In this document: positions 1 to 9,471 of the stretch, one piece after another | Position numbering within the stretch: the stretch's first letter is position 1 | How the letters are laid out: every line of letters starts with the position of its first letter | NCBI GenBank assembly: GCA_003117195.1 | Contig: BDSI01000054.1 | Coordinates: 186,001 to 250,000 of the forward strand | DNA from: Eudorina sp. 2006-703-Eu-15 | Lineage: Eukaryota; Chlorophyta; Chlorophyceae; Chlamydomonadales; Volvocaceae | DNA: 64,000 nt | Reading direction: 5' to 3' | Translations under genes and position numbers: made by a program | Notes under the pieces: model-generated | Databases searched by the model: none | Told to the model about the DNA's origin: nothing | What the model saw: only the letters and a program-made list of their open reading frames with translations

Positions 1-25
1 GGCAAACCTTCGTACCAGTACTCAC

Positions 26-216
26 CGTGCGGCAGATGGTGACGCCAGCACCCTCCTTCATCTTTTGTCCCTGGACAACCTGTTCGGCATGAAGGCGTCA
101 ATATAATGAGAACGTGTCCCCGACAGTGGCCCCGACCTGAAGCACCACGACTCTTTCGTTACGACACCGGATACCTTGGCGATGGGGCGGAGGGTGGTGA
201 GGGCAGAAGTCGCCAT
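26..216 (-). CDS. Probable pirin, first two coding exons (gene runs off the left edge)
   Basis: Two short exons on the minus strand join in phase. Exon 1 (216-175) starts at an ATG and encodes MATSALTTLRPIAK. A 104-nt GT-AG intron follows (174-71). Exon 2 (70-26) encodes GQKMKEGAGVTICRT and ends at a GTGAG donor at 25-21, so the rest of the gene lies outside the window. The pattern of a short basic lead, then K-x-x-E-G-x-G-x-x-x-x-R, fits the start of pirins (cupin-fold, iron-binding nuclear or cytosolic proteins), which run S-R-E-Q-S-E-G-V-G-A-x-V-R-R at this point. Only 29 residues are visible and no metal-binding histidine is reached, so the family call is tentative; the exon structure itself is more secure. 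Confidence 0.4.
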
Positions 217-2153
217 GGCTACTTGGGAAAGCAAAAGCACTTGAAAAAATAACCTGAGTAAAGCCTTGTATAAAGATTTGTGTAAACAGAAACGTGTATG
301 TTTGTTGTGAGCTGACTGCGAAAGTGCGCTTTTATAATGCAAGTATTCTTCCAGATTGATCATATCGTGTTGACAGGTCGCAAGGATTCTTCTTCATTTT
401 CTTCTCTTTGCGAATGAAGGGTTACTTGCTAGTCGTACATGATGACCGACGAGAAACAACGTTTCATGCTCTGCAAGTCAGCATATTACAAACGGTAGTA
501 TGAAATGGGGGCCCCAGCTGTGTTTAGATATATGCATTGAGCGTTATAAACGTGTTAAATTTCCTGATTTTGACCAACCGCAGCCCAATGCCTCGGGTCT
601 GGCGATGCGCGTTTTGGACCTTTCCTCACATCATGCTAGCATTTGCAAACCAATGAATTTTATGCAATATCAGCTTTGTCGAATGAAACGTGGTCCATGA
701 CGAGGAAGTAGAATCACGACAGACACGATCGAAGGGTGCCTACAGGCGTAGTGCATTTGCATGTGCTTTGTAAAACCATCGCTGTCTACCACTGAGCCCT
801 AAACCTTTCCATCACCACAACAACATCATAAGCTTTTGGGCCTGTGGGTGCCATCAGCCCTCGTTCCGCGCCTTGTGCATCGTGAACAGGTCCTTTAACA
901 GCATTCAGCATACCAGCGTCCCCGGAGGAGTTCCCACGATGCGCGTACTGTTGCGATGTACGCAAGCCTTGCCCGGAAGCGCCCTGCGCGCCTTGTCAGC
1001 ATGGTACATCCGTGCCCCAGCGTGACTTCAAAAGCCTGCGCTGCCACCATTGACTGACGGGAAGACGTAGAACACGGCGCTGCAGAACCTCAGCTCAGGA
1101 CAGGCGGCATGATGCTAGACAGCACTACGACCAATCGCCGCCAGCCCCAATAGGGCGCGGTGTCCCCAGCCGAGCTACCGAGCGCATGGTATCATCATTC
1201 ATAAAAATGGTATCATAGAATATGACCAAACCGGGGGAAGCGGAGATCCCGCGACCTGCGGGCTCGGATCCCATGGGAATCGCGCTGTGTACCAAGAGCT
1301 AGCCAGCGCTAGCAAGGTGTGATGTGACGGATGTGATTCTTGGGCATGGAGGTGGCGGAGGGCCTGCTGAGGGTCCGGATCTCACGGGGGATGCGCCGTG
1401 TTTCGGGGCAGACGGGCAGTACCCGTAGGCGTCGTGTGGTTTCCGTGCACAGGGAATGACTGTGCCGGCTGCTGATGCCTGCGTCGAAATTCGCTGCATG
1501 GAAAGAGCACCCGACCGCGGGCAGGCCTGTGCCTACAACCCCGACCCGAATCTGTTGTTGAGATTCGGGGCCTCTCCGATTGTGCACCTTCGGCAAGCTT
1601 ATCGAGGGCCTGTCCGTTGTCCCTGCGACCATACCATGCCAGAAATGTTGATCATGTAATACTCAATAAAAATGCATTGAGTAACAGGCCAAATGGCGGC
1701 AAGCTATGGACGCTAAGGAAAAAATTCATTGCGTGCATGCGTCAACGACGCAACCTCCTTCCGTTGTGGCCGTTGCCGATGACCGCGAGTTCCTCATTTG
1801 ACACACTGTTCACCCCCCCCCCGCAACCAACATGCAATCGTAACATGTAATATCAATTCACTGGGTGTACAAAGCAATTACACGTAGCCGACCTGGCAGC
1901 AAATCACAAGCGCCTGAGTTCCGTACGGTCAAACGAGACGAATTCCCCGCTGCGTGGTTCGCAACGCGGTTCAACATCGCACAAATTTGCACCGAATGTG
2001 TGTATTAAATCACCAATAATACAGCTTTGTCAATAAGGATAACCTTCTTGCGCGTCCGAAAGAGCCGCATCGGCGCACAACAACATGAGCACGCCAGCCG
2101 TGAGCCATCCTTCTAGCAGATTAGTAGTAGTGAGCTTCAATGGTCGTTGCTGA
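217..2153. other. Intergenic DNA, no supported gene
   Basis: Mostly AT-richer sequence between the left gene (minus strand) and the gene starting near 2154 (plus strand). Short open frames occur, for example around 500-700 and 1456-1659, but they lack coding-type third-base bias, splice continuity or recognisable motifs. An ATG at 2085 opens a frame that runs into the first exon of the next gene but meets a TGA at 2151; see the findings. Confidence 0.5.
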
Positions 2154-5100
2154 CGGTTTGATCTGGACGGCGACGGTCGACTAAGTTTCGCGCACATTGC
2201 GCGCGTCTTCCGCATCCCGCTCAACAGCCCCGACGACTGCGACGCCTGGACCCTCGACGACACCTCCTTGCGCGTTGACAAATCTGACTCTGGCGCCCTG
2301 CTGACCGTCAGCGCGCTGCGTGACCTCTTTCCGCTGCCCTCCGGCACGGCTGACCAGCCGCTCGTCCTGCGGACCGACGAGGGGGACGCGCCGGAGGCGG
2401 CTCCCAGCCAGGCGGCCCCGCGCAACACTCGGAAAAGCGCCGGCACGCCGGGCAAAGCGATTGCAGGTACGCAACGCGGTGACCAGACAGCTAGCCGCGC
2501 GGGTGCAGGCGCATGCCTTCCTTTCCTCAGAGGATGCGCTGCCGGTCCCTCTTCAGTCCCTGCCGGGATGAGGTCAGCCCTCATGCCCACTGCTGGGGCT
2601 TGCCCTGGTATACACCGTTGATCCCGTTTTGGGGTTCGCTGTAACGATCATTCATTTAGCACAGCACGGCACCGCAAGAAGTCACTCGTCAGGCCATCCA
2701 TGTCCGTCAGTCCGTCAGTCGGAGGCCGACTGGGTGTCTTCCTCAGGGCGAAAAAAGACTGAAAGCTCCTCGGCGGACGTATCGTGGGTTGGGTGACCCT
2801 GTTGGGGTGGACTGATGCCACGCTGTTCGGCATGCCGTTTGCCGTACTCATGGCGACGCAGAGTAGCGCCCCGACGGGAGGGCAACATGGCCGCGCCTGC
2901 TGGTCATCTAGCCGATGAGCTGACTGTCGGCCTCCTCTCTTCGCCTTACATGCGGGCACCACACGGCCGTCCCACCAGTCCGGCTTCCGGTGCTCTTAGT
3001 GACGTTACAGTGGACCCAGCGGGTTATCGGTGGTGACAGCCGGCTTGTCGTGCTGGCTGGCCCGCACCCAAAGCAGGCTGCTTTCCCTCCCTGCCTTCGC
3101 GTTGCAGGCCCAGCTAGCGGTGGCGTAGCTCCCTGAATTTTACATCCCTGCATACCGTGTGGACATAGTTCGTTGTCACGCTGCATCACTGTCCTCCCTG
3201 ACATCTCCCTAACGGCGATAACGGTAACAACGGTAACGACACACGCACCGGCCGCACCCCCAGGTCCGCCTGCCACCACCGCGACAACCATCACCGGCCC
3301 GAGTGCAGCAGCCGGGCGCCGAAGATCCCTCACAAGCCCCTCGGCGCGAGGGGTCGCCGCTGTGCCGCTCCTAGCCGCCGCGGGGCCGGGGGCGGTGGGG
3401 ACTGCCAGCCCGCTCCCCCTGGCGGGGATGGTGACCCCCCGTCCGCGCCACGCCGGCGGACCGATGCAGGCGGGCGGCCCCGGCTACGTGACGCCCGGGG
3501 CGGCGTCGCCGCTGCGGGGCGTGCGGACGCCGCTGGGGGCACTGCTTGGGCCCCAGAGCCCATCGGGTGCGAACTGCGTGGTTGCAATGAAGGGGTAGCA
3601 ATGAAGGGGTAAAAATGAAGGGTAATAATGAAGGGGTAACAATGAAGGGTAACAATAAAGGAACAACGGAGGAGTAAATAATTACAATTAACAAAAATTG
3701 GCAATGCATATGAACACGTACATATCTTAAAATGAACAGATATCTGATAAATAGATAAACTACTCCCAAAAAATATTATGCATGTGAATTGGTAACGTTG
3801 TTGGACCGGCTGCGTGCCTGATCCGCTCGCGCGCAGTCCACCCTCGCTGTCCCCACATACACAAGGTGCATTGCGTCCCCACACACCCACACGGGCCATA
3901 TCCGCACTCGCCGCACCGCACCCGCTGCTGCTGCCGCCACTGCTCCCAGGCCGGCTGCTGCGGCGGCTGGCGCCCGGGACTCTGGAGCTGGCCAAGGTTG
4001 TGCGCCCCGACAGCGAGCTGCTTCGGCACCCGTGCGGCCCGGGTGCGTGGGTGCGTGGGCGGTAGCAAGCAGGGGTGGATTGGCGTGTGGTAACATCCGT
4101 ACGGAGAACTGAGCCGCGCGCGGTTGGGTGCGTTTAGCAAAGACAACCGCCGGGTTCGAACCAGGTACCTACATCATTACCATGGTAACCTGCAAATCAT
4201 ACTGTGTGTAGAGCTCATGAGCGGTGCTGGACTGCACTGCACCCCCCAGGATGGGGGGAGGGGGCCCCCCATGATGGGGGGAGGGGCCCCCCAGGATGAT
4301 GGGGGGAGGGGCCCCCCAGGATGATGGGTGGAGTGGCCCAGCGGCGCTCGCGTGTGGAGCCACACACCAACACCCGTCCTCGCTTGCCAAGGCATCTCCA
4401 TACATACGGATCCGTGCCTTCATCACCTTGGCCTAACTGCCCGACGTGTCCGCCATCTGCTCCCCTTTGGATTCCCGCTCTCTATCCCCTGTCCTCCCAT
4501 GCCCCTACCAGGCACCTTCTACTTCTCCCCCGCCGCGTCGCAGCACCTGCCCATGCTCATGGCCTGCCACCTGCCACCGCCGCTGCAGCGCCTGCTCCGC
4601 CACTTCACGGTGGCGGCGCAGTGCGTCATCACGGCGCGCGCCATGGTGCTGTACGCCCGTACGTCCGACGCGGAGTACTTCAGGGACCAACGGTACGTAC
4701 GGCGCTTGTAGTTACCGCTAACCATGGTTTCACCGTTCCTCAGAACGGGCCACTCTGCAGCAATCCTACTCGTCGGTCCGGTGTGTGCGTGTGTGTGCGC
4801 CCAAGGGTTTTTTAATTAAAGATGTTACAGCGGACCCCGCGGGTCATCGGTGACAAGGCCGTTCTCTTTTCTAAACACACACGACTTGTACGGCAACGCA
4901 GGTTGGAGGCCGCCCTCACGGAGGCCCGGAGCTGCAACCCGCCCGCGGACCGGTACTGCGCCTACACGCAGAATGCCGTACGGTTGACGGGCCGGAAACG
5001 CAAGGCCGGCGCGTCGCCGCACCCCAGCGTAGGCGGAGGCCACACGCCACTGACGGCACGAGGCGGTGGCGGCGGCGGCGGCAGCAGCGCGGCGGCCACG

Positions 5101-5523
5101 CCGCCGCTATCCGTCCCACCATCAGCGGCCGACGTGGATATGGATGCCGGCGGCTGGGCGTTTGTCGGAAGCGCCACTCTGCACTGCCCCGGCGGCGCCG
5201 CCTGCCGCAAATCAGGCCGCCACGAGAACTGGCTGCTCTCCGACGGGCCCGATGGCCGCGTGACGTACCTGCCCGTACTGTACGACGACGAGGAACACAG
5301 CGCGGTGCTGCTGCCCCTGGCCGACCCGCGGGGCGGTGGCGGCAGCGGTGGCGGCGCCGCCGGCGGGCCGCCGGCGCTGGTGTGGTTCCGCTACGAGTAC
5401 GAGAGTCGCGGCGGGCGGCGCGGCAACAACTTCTGGGACAGGGGTCTGCAGGCCCACTTGGAGCAGGCGGTGAGGGACGTGGCGGGGGAGGAGGCGCTGT
5501 GCGCTGCGGGCGGGGGCCCTTAG
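2154..5523 (+). CDS. Unrecognised protein with an EF-hand-like loop, five exons visible, 5' end unresolved
   Basis: Five exons join with matching phases: ?2154-2466, 3264-3566, 3950-4042, 4512-4692 and 4902-5523 (TAG), giving about 503 residues. Exon 1 opens with FDLDGDGRLSF, an EF-hand-type loop whose twelfth position is His instead of Glu, so calcium binding is doubtful. A Ser/Pro/Ala-rich linker follows, then a helical stretch (GTFYFSPAASQHLPMLMACH to FRDQR) that is the most globular part. The last exon has a basic NLS-like GRKRK and a folded-looking C-terminus with a conserved-type GRHENWLL and FRYEYESR. I do not recognise the family. No in-frame ATG precedes the loop without crossing a TGA at 2151, so the start is uncertain. 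Introns hold two dispersed-repeat copies (intron 1), a 13-14 bp minisatellite (intron 2), a 26-29 bp minisatellite (intron 3) and another dispersed-repeat copy (intron 4). Confidence 0.6.
2593..2655 (-). repeat. Dispersed repeat copy 1
   Basis: Copy of a repeat family whose core, read on the minus strand here, is GTTACAGCGAACCCC followed by a TCAACGG(T)GTATACC-like end. It matches the copy at 52840-52900 almost throughout, including the flanking GGGGCTTGC and TCATTCATT. It lies in intron 1 of the gene ending at 5523. Confidence 0.7.
3001..3042 (+). repeat. Dispersed repeat copy 2
   Basis: Plus-strand copy: GACGTTACAGTGGACC, then a GGGTTATCGG block and a TGACAGCCG end. Same intron as copy 1, opposite orientation. 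Confidence 0.7.
3585..3662 (+). repeat. Minisatellite, 13-14 bp unit, about six copies
   Basis: Units of the form CAATGAAGGGGTAA follow each other with one-base length changes and small substitutions. The array starts right after the exon ending at 3566 and lies wholly in the intron 3567-3949. Confidence 0.8.
4241..4330 (+). repeat. G/C-run minisatellite, 26-29 bp unit, about 3.5 copies
   Basis: The repeated unit is CCCCCCAGGATGATGGGGGG plus AGGGG. Each unit pairs a run of six C with runs of four to six G, so a single strand can fold back on itself. It lies in the intron 4043-4511. Confidence 0.8.
4821..4857 (+). repeat. Dispersed repeat copy 3
   Basis: One of the cleanest copies; begins GATGTTACAGCGGACCCCGC and ends with CATCGGTGACA. 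It is preceded by TTAATTAAA. It lies in the intron 4693-4901. Confidence 0.75.
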
Positions 5524-6161
5524 GGCCCGTCAGGGTCCTCCCTGCCCCTACCCCTGTCCCCCTCTCCAGGGTTCCTCTTTCTTTTGTGTCCTTCTCCTCT
5601 CCCTTCTACCTGGCCCCCCCCCCTGGGGCCTTATATCGAAATGATGGTGGGTCGAGTCTGCACCTACCACGGCCTGGGACCTCCGGGACTAGAGTACGCG
5701 GCGGCGATTGGTACCCGTACGTGCGGATAAATGGACGAAAGAATCACTCAATGTCACCCAGCTGACCCCGGAAGGGGATCACCGGTGTCTATCTGCCGTA
5801 CCTGGAGGGAGAGAGGGAGGTACCATATCCCTGGAGCGGCCCCCGGCGACGGCGCTCTCCGCGGTGCGAAGAGGCGAGCGCACCCGACCCCAGGAGGCGG
5901 GCGACAGGAAACGGCGAGGAGCCGTCTCCCCGGCCGGCTGTCCGGTCATATACATGTCGTATGTATGCTCCTCTGCACTCGACGCTTCGAACTAACCGGT
6001 GAAATCGTCATGGCTGCGCCGCGTAAGGCGCGCCGCTGGGTTTTTGGAAGCAAAAATCAGACCCAGCAACGCCGTTGCGTCAATGGTCTGGTGGTATGGC
6101 AGTAGTACGCGACATTACGCGCACCGCGGCTGCCGCGCGCACTGTGCCGTGCGAACTGGCA

Positions 6162-6200
6162 GACGGACGGACGGACGGACGGACGGACGGACGGACGGAC
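6162..6200 (+). repeat. (ACGG)n tetranucleotide microsatellite
   Basis: About nine and a half uninterrupted ACGG units in intergenic DNA. Confidence 0.9.
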
Positions 6201-6462
6201 TCACTTGGCCCTCTGGCGACACGCATTCTGGGGTATCAGGCGCTCCCCGCGTCCCCAGTAGGTACTGTATTGTACTGCATGGTTTTGTACTGTATGGTAC
6301 TGTACTGTTGCTGCGCATGGTGATCGTCCATGCGCAAAGAGCACTTGGCAAGTCCCCCAATGCAGAGCGCCCTCCCCCCCGGTGATGTCGATGTGCTGCT
6401 TGCTGGCATATGCGGGCACTCCGCGCTGCGTTCCTTGTCCCGCGGCATCCACTTGTGAGAGT

Positions 6463-6495
6463 GCGGCATCCGCTGTAACATCCTTGATATAATCC
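6463..6495 (-). repeat. Dispersed repeat copy 4 (fragment)
   Basis: Read on the minus strand it gives the family start ATCAAGGATGTTACAGCGGA and then diverges. It shares the AT-rich lead-in seen at copies 3, 6 and 7. Confidence 0.55.
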
Positions 6496-6827
6496 GCGGT
6501 GACATGTCGTTAGAATGACTGCGCATACAGATTTCGGGCCCTGCGAATCAGGTGCGCACTCACGCGCGCTGTACGGCAGTGCAAGCGAGAGCGGCGCTGC
6601 GAGGCCACAGGATTGTGTGTATGGGCGTGCATGAATTGCATAATTCGTGTCCAAGTACGGCAACCCTGCACCGGCCGTACTTCCCGTACGAGCAAGACGA
6701 TGACCGGCAGGAAGGTCACTCATGGGAGGCGCACCTCGCCGCACCAGGCTGCGCTTCCGGTACGAATACCAGCTGCGCTGTTTCGCGCATTTGTAATGAA
6801 ACAAAATCACGTGGACGATGAGTGGAG

Positions 6828-6853
6828 GTGTTGTAGCGGACCCCATCGGTGCC
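6828..6853 (+). repeat. Dispersed repeat copy 5 (fragment)
   Basis: A degraded internal part: TGTAGCGGACCCCATCGGTG, missing the GCGGGTC block. Confidence 0.4.
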
Positions 6854-7389
6854 ATCGAAGCCGCCGGTGCCTCTACCGGCCCACACATGCCAACGCACAC
6901 AGTCCCGTCACCCGTCTCGGAGCGCGGCCGGGTCACACCTTCCCAGTCCCCCTGCACGCCACCTCCTCCGCCCAGCTGGTGTCCAGGCTCCACAGCGGCC
7001 GCAGCCGCACTCCCACACATCAAAGCCCTCCCTCCGTATCCTCCTTACGGCAGTCGGCCCTCCACATTCTGTACGGCACTGCCGTACAACGCACTGATGT
7101 GACGGACCCGCGCGCAGCTCCTCGGAAGGAACGTACGACAGTCACACGACGGCGTGGGAGGTGGGACGGAGCGAACCCGGAACCTGCTGTGACAGCCTAT
7201 CAATCAAAAGAATTCGGCGGAATCGAGGGGTTTGGGTTTCGGGCCTTCTGGCAGCTTCTTCATCTTGCGGCGGCTACAGTCCCCCGTGCAACCTGCCTCT
7301 TTGAGTCAGTCACCCCCACGGAGCGGCGCCACCCGGGCTGGCAGATGGGAGGGACACATCCACACCTTCGCCCAGCTTCCCCCTTGCCG

Positions 7390-9061
7390 CTACAACCGCT
7401 TGTCCCGGAGCCATGCGCGCACCCTCCCAGCCACTTCCGCACCCAGCACTGGCGTCGCGCCCGCCGCGCCGCCGCCGCCCGCCTGCAGCTGTGCCTCGGC
7501 GGACCGCAGCAAGGGGCCAAGCGTGCGCCACGTCGCCGCATCCTCGTGATCCATCAGCATCAGCCCGTACGACACGTCCAGTACGGCCTGCGTGTCGTAC
7601 AGGGAAGGCAACCCGCGGCCCGTGGAGGGTATTGATGGCGGGGGGGGGCGCACGACGGCCTGGGGGACACGGTGCAGTCGCGCGAGAGGTCCTCCGGCCC
7701 CGCTATCAACACAGCGCGTGCGGCCGAACTGCCGTACGTCCTGTGTCCTGTGGGCCCTGGGCAGCTGCCTAGGCTACGCAGACCCTGCGACATCCGACCG
7801 AGAAGCCATCCTGGTTTTGCGGCTGTTGCCTAATTGGGCGCTGTGCAATTAGTTTCTCCTGCCCTCCCGGGCGGCCGCACAGCCCCCCGCTGCGCCCACG
7901 CGTTTCCCACACCTGCGGCCCAGCCTCCGCCAGCTCCGCCCCGCCGTCACCGAGCAGCACATCCAGGCTGCGGCGCAGGAGCCCGTCATCGCCGCTGCCG
8001 CTGCCGTCGCCGCTCCCGGCTGCTGCCCCGTCCGCCGCGCGCCCGCTCGCGGCCCCCGGCGAGGCCGCCTGGCAGATCCACAGCCACAGCTCCGGCGACG
8101 GCTTCCGCAGCAGCCCCAGCTCGCCGCTGGCCCGCACCAACACCGCCAGATCCCGGGCCGAGAAAAGGTGTAGGAGCGTGTACCAGCTGCGGCCGACCTC
8201 ATGCGACAGGCCCTTGAGTCCGTGCTGGATGTGCACCCCGCCCAGTCTCTGGCTGAGCTCTGCGACGCGGCTCAGCATGGCCGCGGCGACAGGCGGTGGC
8301 AGGAGGCTGCCGTTCTTACGGCGGTAGGCGTTGTGGACAGTCATTGGGTCTCGCGCCTGCGTTCCATACGGGTTCCAAATATGGGTGGCCAGATGGGTTT
8401 CATGCGGGATCCAAAATCTAAGTGGGATCCATTTTGGATCCAGGTGGGTTCCATTATGGAGTGATTATTTCCCAGGTGTGCTTATCTGGGTGGCGCGGAA
8501 CGACGGCAGTCGGGGTCGGCCAATGCAGCCTTCAGCTGCCCCCACGCAGCGCGAGTGCACGACGGAGGAGGCAACGGGATGCGGATGAGCTGCAGGCGGA
8601 CCAGCGCTAGCGCGAGACGGGGTGGCGGGCATGGCGGGCCGACGCAGTAGAAAGTCGCCGAGACCACCCAGCTGCGCCTCGGCCGTTCCAGTGCCCGCCC
8701 GCAGACAGGGCACTGCGCCCAGCTGGAAGAAATGAGGATAGGTACCTAGATCATCAAACTCATTATTCACGGACAGCAAACAGGGAGTCACACGCGCCTG
8801 CCGGATGGTCGCCAGGATCTCAGGCAGCGTGGGCACGGGCTTTGGCTTAAGGGTCGTGGGGTTGTGGGCCGGCGGCTCCCATGGCGGCGGTAGTCCTCCG
8901 GGGCGCGCTGATGCCGGTGCCGTCTCAGTAGCCGCGGTTGCGATCGCCTTGCTGGCGGCGAAGACCGCCCCAGGTACTGCGTGGGCAGCTGCGCCGAACG
9001 CCGTACCCAACGCCGTGGACCCCAGCAGGGTCGGTAAAGTTGATAAACACCTATAAGCCAT
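7390..9061 (-). CDS. Helical-repeat protein, possibly OPR-like
   Basis: Minus-strand gene with an ATG at 9061. The first exon starts MAYRCLSTLPTLLGSTALGT and includes TLPEILATIRQARVTPCLL; its donor is not resolved. The second resolved exon is 8306-7913, which starts after a CAG acceptor and ends at a GTGTGGG donor. The last is 7587-7390, ending with a stop. The last two join in phase 0 (AEAGPQ to AVLDVSYGLMLMD). Segments such as LHLFSARDLAVLVRASGELG and AVLDVSYGLMLMD look like paired helices typical of octotricopeptide or FASTK-like organelle RNA-binding proteins, which are numerous in volvocine algae. No full OPR consensus or RAP domain could be fixed by eye, so the function is an inference. 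The intron upstream of 8306 contains a cluster of GGATCC and GGTTCC motifs (8380-8465). Confidence 0.5.
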
Positions 9062-9471
9062 TGAAACTTGATAAGTCGAGGAGGCTTGCCTACGGCGTGA
9101 GCGCTTTTGGTGCAGTAGTCATCAAGGGCGACGCTCGTCACATACGACGCGCAAAGTAATCGTATGTTGTTATGTGCTTCATTGATCAAATCAGTCGCAA
9201 ACTCCTATAACTTCTGTTTGGGCGTCCCTCTCAACTTTGTCGCAACCCCGTGCTCCGAGACCTTCGCCAGTTTACTCAAAGTCTGACAAATGCAGCGCTT
9301 GTCTGGCTTAACAATTTTTATCATTCCAAAGTGCGACTATGAACTCCCATTCATTTGAATACAGCGCTTGAACTTACCATTCTGCCCAGGATGTGACTTT
9401 CAGCTTTTGTGCCTTTGGCGTACCTGCCTTAGTTTCTGGGGTCGAAGGGCTCCTGGTTTCCAGCACGCGGA
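9062..9471. promoter_or_regulatory. Shared upstream region of two divergent genes
   Basis: This 410-bp AT-richer spacer separates the start codons of the minus-strand gene at 9061 and the WDR83 gene at 9472, so both promoters and 5' UTRs must lie here. No clear TATA box or repeat was seen. Confidence 0.4.

Larger units (their letters stand above)
5524..7389. other. Intergenic region between convergent genes; contains (ACGG)n
   Basis: Lies between the 3' ends of the genes at 2154-5523 (+) and 7390-9061 (-), so it should hold both 3' UTRs. It contains a tetranucleotide array at 6162-6200, a run of GTACTG/TGTACT units around 6265-6310, and two fragments of the dispersed repeat. Open frames here are not supported by splice sites or motifs. 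Confidence 0.5.

Noticed and set aside
4140..4180. GGGTTCGAACC-like box suggesting a tRNA T-arm
   Set aside because: No T-stem complement, acceptor stem or anticodon arm can be formed on either strand.
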